Source: Tetragonia tetragonoides (Eukaryota > Streptophyta > Magnoliopsida > Caryophyllales > Aizoaceae). Taken from it: 64,000 bases of DNA. The DNA lies in NCBI GenBank assembly GCA_038025085.1, contig CM076150.1:4506001-4570000 (forward strand), in the 5' to 3' direction. Position numbers and translations under genes: made by a program. The notes beneath the pieces were generated by a model, which was not told where the DNA came from, searched no databases, and was given only the letters and a program-made list of their open reading frames with translations. Below are positions 1-12,500 of this stretch, piece by piece (within the stretch, counting starts at the first letter, position 1; every line of letters begins with the position of its first letter).

Positions 1-1728
1 CTTCTTTCAGTTACTGTTTTCACCCTCTGTTACCAAATAGTTTATCAGATTATTTTCAACTTTTAGTTCCACAAACATTTAAAATTTGATTGCTACCCAT
101 ACAAGCTTTCAATTTCAGCTAGCTAAACAACTAATTTGTTACCATTCCATAACAAATTTAGCAATTTTCTGCTGATTTCTTACCATATTCTAACTTTTCA
201 GCTAGTAAAACAACTAATTATGCCAAATATACCCTAGAATCAGAAGCGGCTCACACTAGTTGGATTTTTTTCCCGAAGGATAGGAGGCTAACTAGGTCAT
301 TCTACTTTCTAGTACTCTCAATTTGTTATGGGATGTGAGCCACACAATATCAGGAGCGACTCAAACTGAACTAAGGCTCTCACCTCATGTTAGGACATCT
401 TTAAATCCTCATTAAATTGGTTTATATCACACCACGTCACCGAGTAATGAGTTCATGACCTTCACAATTGACAAACCCTTTCCTCCTAGAAAACTTTTAG
501 AGGTCTTTTTTTGATGAAAACCTGTTGGACAAACATCTCACTTTATTGTTAATTAATCGTGAATTTGTGAGTTACTAAAGCTTTATGTGTAATTTATCTT
601 TCTGAGTTACTGAGTTACAAAAGCTTTAGGTGTAATTTGTCTTTGCGAAGTTGTTCGGCGTGTTACTGGTAGCTGAATAATTGAGATGTTGAAGAGTCTT
701 GAGCAAATTTAATTGAACTTATGATTGTGAATTAAAAGAATAAGTACATGCTAGAATCCACATATTAGAAATTAAGCACCGAATAATTATGTTATTTCTT
801 CTATTAGTTCAGCACCGAATAATTATTTTAGCCTAGTATGTAAATAGATATCAGTAAATCAAGGTGAGTTAAATGGATTTTATACTTTGTGTCTTAAGTG
901 GTAAAATAGCATTGTTTGCGCTATTGCATTGACTTTGCTAGTGCTAAAATAATAAAATCACCCTCAATTCACGTTATGCCTAAAGTGGAACAAATAAAAA
1001 GAAAATAACTAACTAGTAGCAAAGCAAGATTGTATAAACGAAAAGAGAGAAATAAACTAAAAAGCGATTATATTTTGAGTTGTGCTAAATGCCTAAATAC
1101 ATTCAGAAATTTACTAAACACAAACATCTTTTTCCCTAACAGACTTCCATAAGCAACCCTAATATACATTGTAAAGATATAACACCTTTCATATATATAT
1201 GTCTTCCATTGTTCGTAAGCTTTAAAGCTTCGATAAAGAGTTGATTTTTCGCTTGCCTTTAGTTAATTTCTTATGATCGACGGGTGTTTTACGTGCAACA
1301 ATAATAGGAACAGGAGCAGGAGTTTGGAAGTTAACCGAGGAAGTACCAGTGGCAGCTTGGTTGGACTTGGCCTTTGGAGTCCCTGATTTGACCCTCATCA
1401 AATTCCTCCATTTACCCCGTACAAGCAGTAACATGTTGGATATATATCATCATAAAGGTCCACGTGTTATACACCATTAATACGCAAAAACTCATATAAG
1501 ATGGTCTTACTGTGAGACCACAGTTACATTTTAAACTAGTTAAAAAGTAAGCACAAACAACAGAGAAGGTGAAACAAGTATGCCATAGTAGTGATTAGGA
1601 GGTGCCTATAAAGGATAAATGCATAGAGAGTTACTTTATCACCATTATTTTTCCAGATATGAAAAGAATTATATAAATGAGTAATCAACGAGTTATAATA
1701 AAGGTAGGACAAGATGTTCTCCTACATA
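1..1728. other. AT-rich intergenic DNA, no supported gene
   Basis: No reading frame here looks like a conserved protein. A 70-codon minus-strand frame at 1222-1434 is basic and low in complexity, and I recognise nothing in it. Small local duplications are visible: two similar copies of a GAGTTAC..AAAGCTTTA..TGTAATTT block around 552-640, and the 17-base phrase AGCACCGAATAATTATG/T around 775-828. Nothing else stands out. Confidence 0.5.
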
Positions 1729-1925
1729 TAGACCTGTAAAACGGATCGACTCAGCGGGTTACTGATGGTCGGGTCACCTCGGGTCAGTTACGGATTGGTT
1801 TTTGGGTCGAATTCACATTTTAGTTCATTTTACCGGGTTATAACGGGTTTGGACCGAGAAAGTTTTAGCAGGGTCCTAGAAAAACGGGTCGGGTTTTCGG
1901 GTTGAGTCAACTTTTTATAGCTCTA
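1729..1925. mobile_element. 197-bp hAT-type MITE with 8-bp target duplication
   Basis: The left end reads TAGACCTGTAAAACGG and the complement of the right end reads TAGAGCTATAAAAAG, followed in both by a GACTCA block, so the ends are imperfect terminal inverted repeats starting with TAG. The flanks are CCTACATA (1721-1728) and CCTACATG (1926-1933), matching at 7 of 8 bases. An 8-bp duplication with TAG/CTA termini is the usual signature of the hAT superfamily. The interior is rich in CGGGT words and has no coding capacity, so this is a non-autonomous copy. The family assignment is inferred from ends and duplication length. Confidence 0.75.
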
Positions 1926-1933
1926 CCTACATG

Positions 1934-4279
1934 CAACAAACAATGGTGAAGCCCTGCAGAAGATCTACCACTCCTTATTGATAGCCTTCGCAAGTATACG
2001 GATTTTATCAAGTAGTATAAAAGATTATCGTATCCACAGGGAGCTAGTATATCCAAGTATTAAGTTTTCTCAAATATATAACAAGCTAAGCAAATTCGAG
2101 TTGGATTTTTGATGATTCAAACAACGAAACTAAAGCGAATAAAATTACGAAATCTAGCAAGATAAAAGATTTAGGGTTGACTTCACTTAACTAGGTTACG
2201 TGATGCTATATATAAACTTAACTAGCATGTCAATGTCAATCGTTGCAAGGACGGATAAAGAAGCCTAAACCTTCTCTCGAAGCGATAAAGGCAAACTCAA
2301 TGCAAACTTAACTACCTATTGTCACGACTAGCTAAAAAAAAAAATTATCTATTCTCATGGAGTCAAGCAACATCAAGAGCATGAAGAGCGAAAATCAATC
2401 CAAAGCCCACAAGATATTCTAATCTACTTTCGTGATTAGGCAATCAAGATAATTATTCGAAGTCCGACAATTAGCATTCCCCTTTCAATTTTATACTAAT
2501 CATCCAAGTATTCAAAACTCTATTTTAAGAATTATGAATAACAATAAGCAAACAAATAATCATGTGGAACGATTCGACAAACATGCTAGCATCAATTTAA
2601 CAAGACATCAAATAACCCAAATTAAGTTTCATCAACCCTAGAATAAGAAAATTAGCTACTCATGATTCAAGAAACTAATAAGCAAATGATAAGACTTAAA
2701 CTAAACATGAACTAGCAAACTTAAAGAAATAACAAAACTAAAAGCAATTGAGAGGGGGAATAAAGAGAGTAGAGATGAGAGATAAACCAAAAACTTCAAT
2801 TGAAATTGCCCAAAGCTTGAACTTGTTATTCAAAATTGCAAATAAAACTAGAGAATTTGAGAGTATCTAAGTGTTTAATGTAAATTCTAAGCTATTCTAA
2901 TGGAATATAGAGAGATGATGGATGGATTATGAGTGAGATGAAGAAGAAGAGAGGAGTCCTTTTATAAGTCTAGATACATAGTAGTCGGATGGGAGAAAGA
3001 AGACAGAAGGTCGCTCGTCATTTATGCACAAATCGCACAGGAGCATGATCTTGCCAACATAGACATGATCGTGCTTGCTCTTTTCTTCAAGATTTTTGGC
3101 TACTGACATTCCCATTTGATGACACATGATCATGCCTATTGTAAGCATGGTCATGCACTGTAGAGTGTAGACTAGTCCAAAGCTTCACAATTTCTAGCAT
3201 ATCTTGTCATTCCAACTTCGATTCCTTCTTCTTTGCTTCTTTTATTGACACTCCAAAGTCCATATTAATTCTGATTGTACATTTGAGCTCCAAAATAACC
3301 CAAAAATCACGTTAAATGCACAAACATACTAAAGTAGTGATGCTCATCATAAACGAATAAAATCCAATTATAAACGAGAATACTCACACAAATATAGGAC
3401 GGATGAGTGCATATATATCATGAAAAACAACGCTATTTAGGCACTCATCACTTATACCTATATATAGTTCCAACTTCCAAACACCAATCTCCCTAGTAAG
3501 CCCGACCCTTTCTTACCATTTTGTATTATAGATATAGCATGGTCGTTCTCCAAGTATAGTTTTGACTAATCTTATGAACCCTAAAGATAACAAGAAAATC
3601 TCCAATGTCATTGAGGGGACCTTTCTTACCATCAGAATTCCTCGTTATTTGCTACAAAGCCCTTTTATAGATGAATTTCATTAAGGAAGCTGTTTAACAG
3701 CAAGGGAGGACAAGCTCCATATATAATTAACAGAATCGCTTTAAAGTCAATATTCTGGCAAAATTATGGCTTAAGTAAAACTTCATTCCAACTACAGTCT
3801 TGGACGTCTCAGCCATCTTTACTCATACTTCATCTCTTCTCGTTTTCTTCTTTTCCAGTTATAATTACGGAAAATGTTACGTTTCCATAAAGATGGAACA
3901 AATTAAAAGGTAATCCACAAATCCTCATCTCAAAATTGTTTGTAACAATCTCTTTATAAAGAGGCAGTATTGTGTGACACTAACTTACAGAGAAATGAGA
4001 TCACTTTCTAGAAACAAATGGGTCACTTGTGGTGAGCAGTGACCCAGTCTCACTATCAGTTACGAAAATACCGTCTTATAAAAAAATTTGTGCTTTATAA
4101 ATAACACCCGTATTATTCGTGGCTCAATTTTCTTCTAGGTTTCAACCAAAACTTAATTACCTTAAACACATACAAGAACCTATAAAAGCAAAACACAAAA
4201 AAAAAGAAAAAACGGGGAAAAAACGAAAACCTTTGTGTTGCTGATATGACTTAATGAAAAGTAAAAAAAATTATATGGA
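1934..4279. other. Intergenic DNA, no supported gene
   Basis: AT-rich sequence without conserved coding frames. The stretch from about 1960 to 3450 reads like old repetitive DNA; it ends with a short inverted pair, ATGAGTGC near 3404 and GCACTCATC near 3440. I found neither paired long terminal repeats nor gag/pol frames, so I do not call a retrotransposon. The short frame at 2927-3154 has no recognisable product. Confidence 0.4.
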
Positions 4280-4287
4280 CCTGCGTC

Positions 4288-5581
4288 TAGGGATGACAAT
4301 GGGGCGGGGCGGTAGTGGATATAGGTATATCCACACCCACACCCACCAAGCTTCACCCTAATCGCCAACCGCCCCATCCCCGCCACGGGTCAGGACCCCC
4401 AAAACCATCCCTGCCCCAACGGGTATACATGAAAACCACAACCGCCTCACTTACCCGCTGGGTATCCAAACCCACTTAAAACCTGCCCCAAATCCACCTG
4501 AAACCCGCCCCAAATCCACCTGAAACCCTTAGTCTTCCAGAATCTTGACCAAGTGAATGAGTAAAGGACTTTTCTGGTTTGATTTCAACCCCTACAAAAC
4601 AATCAAATACCTATTTACTAAATTGTCCACTAAATGAAAAAAAAACCCATAATTTTCTTCATACTCTTCCAGTTTAAAAGACAATTACCCATTTCCAATA
4701 ATAATAACAATAATAATTATAAACATAAGAAAAAATTTCCCACCACAAAAAGATAATTGAAACAATGAAATTCACAAAGACACCCAATAGGTTATAAGAA
4801 ATAGTGTACCAAATCACAAACAACAGTTGTAGAGAGCAACAAATTTATTTGGGTAAATTAGTAAAGCTCAAAATTAAAAAATTGACAGAATTAAAAGGGA
4901 GAAAACTACATCTATTTTTAGGCAAAAACCACCAGTTACTCTCTCTCTCTCTTTCTCTCTCTCCAAAGATTGATAGAGAGGGTACTGACTGAACTGATGA
5001 CTTTTGAAATTTGGGGCTAAGCAGAAACAATAAGTATTAAGAGCTATTTATCTCCCCTAGATAATTGATTGACGTTTAGCATAACGAGTTGAGAGGTCCA
5101 CTGATCTTCTGTTGTTTGAAGAAGAAGGAGAAAACGGAGGTGATAGGAGAGATGGGAGTACAGATTACAGAGAGAGAGAGGGGCGAAAGAGGAGAGAGAG
5201 AGCAGAGGGGGAGATGGTTGTGAAGCTGTGCAAAAACAAAAACCTAGACTAGAGACTAGAAAGTAAAGTGACGGAGAAAAAGAGGTGGTAAGTTTTTCTA
5301 TTTTTATTGGTCAAATAAATAAGTTTTTTTTATTTAGAATTACATTGTTTTATTATTTTTTAAGTGGTATGAGGCGGGTATGTGGGTATGAGGCGGGGCG
5401 GGTATGCGAGTATGAGGTGGAGCGAGGTCCCAGCGGGTATCTATCGGGGGAGCCATGCAAACCACACCCGCCCCTCCCCATGGCGGTTTTGCTTTTCCAA
5501 AACCATCCCCGCCCCATCCCCACCCCAACTGGGGCGGATGCGGGGCGGTATCCACCTATGCCCGCCCCACTGCCATCCCTA
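4288..5581. mobile_element. 1.29-kb non-autonomous hAT element with perfect 8-bp target duplication
   Basis: Left terminus TAGGGATGACAATGGGGCGG; the complement of the right terminus is TAGGGATGGCAGTGGGGCGG, a near-perfect inverted repeat. The element is flanked by exact copies of CCTGCGTC at 4280-4287 and 5582-5589. TAG/CTA ends plus an 8-bp duplication identify an hAT-superfamily insertion. Both subterminal zones are GC-rich with repeated GGCGGGTAT and TATCCACC words, as expected for transposase-binding subterminal repeats. No transposase frame is present. The interior (about 4900-5290) has CT- and GA-rich tracts and looks like a plant gene leader rather than transposon DNA, which may be captured host sequence. 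Several 60-110-codon frames here are by-products of GC-rich DNA. Confidence 0.85.
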
Positions 5582-5602
5582 CCTGCGTCCATCCAACTAC
5601 AT

Positions 5603-5750
5603 GGACCAGGAGGAATTTTTACATAGTCCAGGAGCATTGCTCCCTCCTCTCACAAAATAAGTGGAGCCCACTCTAAATTCAAATTGAAAATTTTCTCTTT
5701 TGTGAGAGGAGGGAGTAGTGCTCCTGGACTACACAATAATTCCTCGGACC
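5603..5750. mobile_element. 148-bp foldback MITE
   Basis: The two halves are long inverted repeats. The left arm (5603-5656) begins GGACCAGGAGGAATT and contains AGTCCAGGAGCA and CTCCCTCCTCTCACAAAA. The right arm (about 5697-5750) carries the complements of the same words and ends CCTCGGACC. A short AT-rich spacer separates them. No clear target duplication is visible, so the superfamily is open and the outer limits may be off by some bases. Confidence 0.65.
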
Positions 5751-6314
5751 ATAGGAGCAATTTTGTAAATACATGAAAATGTCAGGCCATTTCTATCTCG
5801 CATCTTCTCCTTCATTTTTAATATTCGTGGCTGAATCAAGATTCTCTCTCCTCCATCAAGCTTCCATCCCATGAAACTTATTCATTTTTGTGGCTTCAAA
5901 CTCAAAACTAAATTACCAAATTATCATATCTAAACTTCTCTCAATTTCTAGAGTTCATCAAAATCTGATCGACCGTTTAACAGGTCTAAGTACCAGAGTA
6001 GAATTGAATTCTTACCTTAGCATTAATGTGTTTTTTTTCTTCCAATCCACATCACAAACCACATGGACCTTCCTTTTTCATTTCAAAACAATTTTGGATC
6101 TCACTTTCTTAAAACTTTGAACAACTAACATATTTTGAGCAAAATGTTTGGAAAATGATTACCTCAATAAACCTTTAAAATATCCAATAGCAACCTTCCA
6201 CATCAGCATTGCTTAGTTAGACAGTTGGCCTTCCCTTCATCATTTTCATAACTACCTTCCCCACTAATCAAACACGTGAAACTGAAAAACAATAAAAATA
6301 AAATAAATAAATTC

Positions 6315-6318
<4 letters not shown>

Positions 6319-6350
<32 letters not shown>
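6319..6350. repeat. (CT)16 microsatellite
   Basis: An uninterrupted run of CT dinucleotides about 220 bases upstream of the cyclase start codon. It is complementary to the GA run at 6464-6489. Confidence 0.95.
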
Positions 6351-6353
<3 letters not shown>

Positions 6354-6458
6354 GCCCTATCCAAAATTCTGAACACAATCTCCTCAGCCACACACCAGAG
6401 GAGAGAGAAAAACAACGCGACTCTTCATTCTGCTGCGGAATTCCCAAATTCTAGGGCA

Positions 6459-6463
<5 letters not shown>

Positions 6464-6489
<26 letters not shown>
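6464..6489. repeat. (GA)13 microsatellite
   Basis: An uninterrupted AG/GA run in the presumed leader of the cyclase gene, about 80 bases before the start codon. It can pair with the upstream CT run. Confidence 0.95.
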
Positions 6490-6492
<3 letters not shown>

Positions 6493-6566
6493 AAGACAAA
6501 GTGACGACAACAATGGCGTAAATGCTGCCATTAATATTCCGAAAATAGCTTATTGTACTTCCAAAA

Positions 6567-9500
6567 ATGGAGAATTGTCTTGGAGCTTTTAATTTCACTA
6601 CAATGGCGGTTTCGCCGAGTGTTTTCTGCAATTATTCGAGGAATCAATTTCCGCAAAAAACTCACGATTTTTGCTTACAGAAGTGGAATAATCGTTTTAG
6701 TGTTGATTTTAGAGGTATTAGTAGTTGTAAGAGTAGGATTAGGAGTGGAAGTGGTGAGCGAGGTAGTAGTGTAGTGGTGAGAGAGGATTATGCGAATGAG
6801 GAAGATTTCATAAAAGCTGGAGGTTCTGAGCTGCTTTATGTTGAATTGCAACGGAACAAAGCTATGGATGAACAGTCCAGGATTGGAGATAAGGTATACT
6901 GTTACATTATTGCTTCTGAAATTGACTAACTTTTCGCCTTAGATTGTTGTTGTGTTGCATGTTTTGTCTATAATTAGGTGAGAAATTGGTAATTTGTCCG
7001 TAATTAGGTGAGTAATTGATAAATTAAGTGTATCTGGTAACTAGTTGTCACATTTTAGGAGTTATGGAATTAAAAATTTATGTACATTTTGGGATATGTA
7101 TGTGGAAAATCTAGTTTGTGTGAATTGTTTGTATTTAAGAAGTTGGAGATATTAGGTTTTTTGATTTTCTAGTTTCTTTTATTTTTTGGTATTTTTTGGG
7201 AAGGCTTAATAAGGAAATAATGGATTTATTTTGGGATGCAGGGAGAAAATCGGTGAATTTAAGTACAAATGCTATGTATTATCATATAACTGTATTACTA
7301 GATTCACTACTGTACTATAGGCTGCTCATAGTATGTTGGAATTCGATCAAGTAAGCATAGTATAGAAAATGTTTCCTGGGTAAAAAAGCGGGGCGATTGG
7401 GGAGATGATTAAGGTAAAATACCTAATATTACTTAGCTAGGTGATTTACATGAGCGGATCATTCTTAACATGCCTTGACGACTGAGATGATCCTGCTGTG
7501 AATGAGGGATAGTATCTGATCAACCAATGTTGTTTGCTGAAAGCCTTGAGATTTGGTCAGAGGATAGAGAGAGACAGGTAAACTAGATAAGTGTGGGGGG
7601 CGGGGGGAGCGCGGGATTCAGAAACCATTTTCTGACTGAATAATGTGCCTTTTACCTCCCAAGTTGGAGGTGTTCTACAGAATTATAGGTGGTTTTAGCT
7701 GCTTTGTGATGGTATCTGTTCAAGTGCTCAGTGTAGGATTCGGCAAGTGTTATTCAAGCATCTCTTTTGGCAAGGGGCTTTGGGGGTTTAATGTTGACAT
7801 GGTCTTGAAGGTTATTGCTCTCTGCCCCCCTCCAGATGGAAAATAAATAAATTATAAAAATAACTATGACTCCTTACATTTCTCCGCAAAAGTATAGCTG
7901 CATGAGTGCTGACCGCTGAGAATATGCATCATACTTAGGAGTTGGGACATAAGTCATGATGCTCCGGGCCTACTATTATGTCTGATCTTGTCTTTTTAAG
8001 ATGAATTTGGAATGGCAGCATGAGGTTGTAGCCATTACTCTAGAATGCATCATAGAGGCTACAACTATGTTTGGCATAACTAGCAGTGGCTGCTCTTATT
8101 GTAAGGTTGGATGGGTAGCTTTCAGATTTCCTTTTCTTTGGACTTATTATTTGGTCAGGAAAAGCTAAAGCTCCCAAAAAAGCTCATAAGAGCTGTGTAC
8201 CAAACCTAACCTACATGTGACAGGCATATTATGTAACCTGCATGCCTCTATTTCGCTCTGCATGCTGTTCCAAGAGATAAAATGAGCTATCAAGTTTTTT
8301 CATGTATTTCCATTTGAGAAATTACTGCAAGCATAATAACATTATTTCGATCTCTGTGTCCTGCAAATTGACTAAATCCACTGAAATTCTGCTGTTTCCT
8401 GAAGTCGTGATATAATTGAAAATTTTCTTCAGTTGCTTTTGTTCATCTTTTGCAGCTACCTAAAATATCACTCGGTGATGATTTAATGGATTTGGTGGTC
8501 ATTGGTTGTGGTCCAGCTGGATTGGCTTTGGCAGCAGAATCAGCTAAATTAGGATTGAAGGTTGGCCTTGTCGGGCCTGATCTTCCCTTTACTAATAACT
8601 ATGGAGTTTGGGAAGATGAATTCAAAGGTACAAATTTAACAAGATGTGCATTGTTTTACAGTTCTCCCTGTTACTTCACTTGGACTATAAAAGTCATGGG
8701 GCGAAAACCCGTATATGTACCCTTTACACAAAGAGTCTTTGATGTATTTATTTCCTTGTAGAAAGAATCTTTGATGCTGCATCACAGAATTCAAAAGCAG
8801 TACTATTTTTTCAGCAACATAATTAATCTGTTTGATTCGATGATTAATAGGCAAGAAAGGTTCCTTTTTGTACAAAACTCATTATGGTCAAATCATTTCT
8901 CTAATCACTTATAAATGGTTCGTAGTTTCCTCATTTTCCAAAATTGGGGAAGTACATAGAGTTAGAGTGTTTCTAAGACGCTACATTTTCATCCCTAAAA
9001 GAAAAAGCACACTACATTTCAGTCACCATTCACCAGTGTATATTTTGTTTCAGCACTTGGACTTGAAGACTGTATTGAGCAAGCTTGGCGTGATACCCTT
9101 GTATATATTGACAATGATAATCCTATCTGTATTGGTCGAGCTTATGGACGAGTGAGCCGACACTTACTGCATAAGGAGCTGGTGAAAAGGTAAAGGTGCT
9201 TCTTGTCATATCATTTTGTTGAGAATCTTGCCTGCTGGTTATGCTTGCCAGCTTTACGAAGTGATGTGGAATAATTCATATTAATTTTGTCTAGGTGTTT
9301 CGAGTCAGGTGTCTCTTATCTTAATGCGAAAGTGGAAAAGATTATGGAAGGACTGGACGGTTATAGTCTCGTTGCTTGTGAACAGGATATCAATATTCCG
9401 TGCAGGTGCATACTCTTCTATACGTCAGATTGCAGTTTCTTCTAGTCCTCTTTGTTATTATTTTTGTACCCAAATTGTAGCATTTCTAAGGGCGGTTTCT

Positions 9501-12500
9501 AGGAAGCGTGAGAAGATTCTTTGGAGATTTCTTTGGTGTGTGACTGAGGACAAGTCTAAGCATCATTTGTTTGTGTAGAATATAGTCTGTAGGTCAAAGG
9601 AGGGTGGGTGACTGGTTCTGGGCAATATGGTGTCTAAGAACATTGCCTCGGTGTTTAATAGTTGTGGTTTTTTTCCTTGGGTTTCCAACTTTTTGTGGCA
9701 CAAGGTTATTTGTAGCTGGTACGGGCTTCACCAGAATGGGTGGGACCATGGGACTTGAGAGTGGAACAAAAATGCTGGAGGTAATGTCATTTTGCGAGCC
9801 TCTGGAAATTTATCTAGCAGGTACATTGTTCCTTCGCTTGGTGAATATCCAAAGTTGGTCTAGAGATAAGGTCTTGTTATGGGAGGACACTTGAAGATGG
9901 ACACCCTTTTCAGTGGCTTTAAGGTCTCTACGCTTTGTAACATGCCTATCTTTCACTTTTGTTCTTTGGTGGGGTCTATGTCTTTTGGAACTTTCATGTT
10001 GATGGTAGGAGTTCGATGAATAATCTGTCTAAACCTACTTGCTCGTATGTTCTACTATTCTATTGAGCCACATAAAAGGGTTTGTGGTCTTGAAAACACG
10101 GGGTTGTATTCTTTTAGATCTTTTTTCCGAAATCTGATAACTCTATCTCAGTGTGCCCCTTTTCTACTCCTTATTCTTGTAGATCTTTTGGATTGTTTCC
10201 CTTAATCAAGTTAACACCAAAAACCTGATATGATGACGGCCCTATAAAATGATTTCTCCATATGTTTATGTGTCGTGCTTTTGGAGTGAGGAGACTAATG
10301 AGCATCTATTCTTGCATTGGCCTTCTATGTGGAGTATTTGGGCGCATTAGTGTGGTCTCTTTATGGAGTATACTTTCATCAATCTGTATGTAATGTTAAA
10401 AGTTTTATTAGGATAGGGACCGTACCAGCTATTGATCACTTAGCTTGCGTACCATCTTTGGTGGGGTCTATGTCTTTTGGAACTTTCATGTTGATTGGAT
10501 CGCTTTGGTTCATTGTCGATAGTCTTTCAAGGAGTTTCAATGAAGTATATACAGAGAGCTTGTGAGGCAGTTCCGTATTAGCTTGCGTACTTGTTTTATT
10601 AATGTATTCCTAGTACTCTATCGTGTACATTTGCCATTCAGTTATTATTACAATTCTTTTTCTATCTAAAAGTAGCTTCTTCGTATTGCAGTTGATTATT
10701 CATATTGATCACTTACAGTGCGTGACTCCAGGCTTGCTTCTGTTGCATCTGGAGCAGCGTCAGGGAAACTCCTGGAGTATGAAGTGGGTGGTCCAAGGGT
10801 TTGTGTGCAAACAGCTTATGGTGTGGAGGTGGAGGTATGACATGCACAGTTTGATAAATTATAAAATGAGCTATGAAAACACACCTTAGTACGGCCAAGG
10901 CATTTAATGGATACCACTTGTGCTTATGATACATTTAGCAACAACAAGTATCCTCCCGTGGTGGGGTCTAGCGAGGTCCAGATGTATGCAGCCCTACCCC
11001 TAGCTTGTGCCTAGTAGAGAGGCTGTTTGCATTAGACTGTGCTTGTACTACATTAGTAAATTATACAGTACTTTCTATTCCACCTCCATACCATAAGCTT
11101 GAAACTGCACTTATTAGGCATATATATTGACTTATAACATATGCGGAATCTGACATTTATGTTCTCATCAGTCTCTTGTGCCATTGATACTATTGAGTAG
11201 TGGATCTGCACCTGATAACTTTTAGTTGATAGATAATATGTACAGAAGACCATAAAAATGTTTGATAAACACCATACCCTTCTCCTAAACCCCACCCCTT
11301 CAAACTTAAAACAAAAGAAGTAACAATATTCGGTATATACTTGTAGAGTTGTAGTGATCAAACAGAGAACTCTTTTGAGATATTTCCAAGAATGATTCTA
11401 GTTTGAGTTCTTGTTATAATTGAGCATCAATATCCGGACTATAATGTTAAGCTGTCAATTATTGGTTTTGCAATTGCTCTGCACTTATTTGGTTTGATGC
11501 TGGAAAAAGGACCTGAATGTGATTATCTCGTACATTGTTTGTTGGTTGTTTCGCATTGTTCAGGTTTGGCCTTTGTCAAGCACATACAAAACACATGCAT
11601 CAGAAAGTTGAACACTGAGATGTGATTCTTTTTGTATTCTCTGTACAATGTCAGGTGGAAAACAGTCCTTATGATCCCAACCTGATGGTTTTCATGGATT
11701 ACAGAGATTACTCTAAACAGAAATTTCAATCTCTAGAGGCAAAGTATCCTACTTTTTTGTATGCAATGCCAATGTCCCCAACTAGAATTTTCTTTGAGGT
11801 AAGCTTTTTGTATTCTATGTAGATGTGTTGCATTTCAATTTGTTTTTGTGTTTCATCAAAATTATCCAGTAAATTTCAATACAGGAAACTTGTTTGGCTT
11901 CAAGTGATGCAATGCCGTTTGATCTTTTAAAGAGAAAGCTCATGGTGAGATTACAGACTATGGGTATTCAAATCATCAAAACTTATGAAGAGGTACTATC
12001 TCTGTCAAATATGACTTGTCAAGAGTATAATGGACTTCTCTTTTCCTTTCAAACAGCATTATCATTTGATAAACCTGATTGCATCATCTTTAGCATTAGT
12101 AATAGCAGCCAGAGGAGTACTCCATCATTGGTAAAAGGGTGGACGACTTAAGTGATATGATGCCTTAAATTATTTCACCCTCTATCCCAAATAAATGCCA
12201 ACAACTAGAAGGCACTCTATTTAGGAGAAGGATCTAGAACTGTGAACTGCTAAGGTGAGTGTACAACTCTCACGACATCCCAAAATGGAAATGTGAATTA
12301 GACTTAGCAACCTCACTGTGTAGCAAAATCACTGTGATAGTGTGACCATGTTTCCCTGCCAATGACCTATTGCAATTATCAAATTAGATTTGGGAGGATG
12401 CGTGAAGCAACGAACAACTATTTTGTAGGACGTTTCCCGTTTATACTATCTTTCCCTTCTCCATGAAACCCAAATCTTGGAGTTCCATTTTGTGGAGGAT

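Larger units (their letters stand above)
5751..6566 (+). promoter_or_regulatory. Upstream region and 5' leader of the lycopene epsilon-cyclase gene
   Basis: This 0.8-kb interval separates the MITE from the cyclase start codon and has no coding signal. Its distal part is AT-rich. The proximal part holds a CT dinucleotide tract (6319-6350) and a GA tract (6464-6489). CT/GA tracts are common in plant core promoters and leaders. I could not place a transcription start or an unambiguous TATA box. Confidence 0.45.

Noticed and set aside
1222..1434. 70-codon basic minus-strand frame
   Set aside because: No recognisable domain, no supporting exon structure nearby, and low complexity.
1934..3450. Possible LTR retrotransposon remnant
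   Set aside because: The text has a repetitive feel but I found no paired LTRs, primer-binding site or gag/pol frames.
5285..5676. Several overlapping 70-113-codon frames on both strands
   Set aside because: They lie in the GC-rich subterminal repeats of the hAT element; all frames are open because of base composition.
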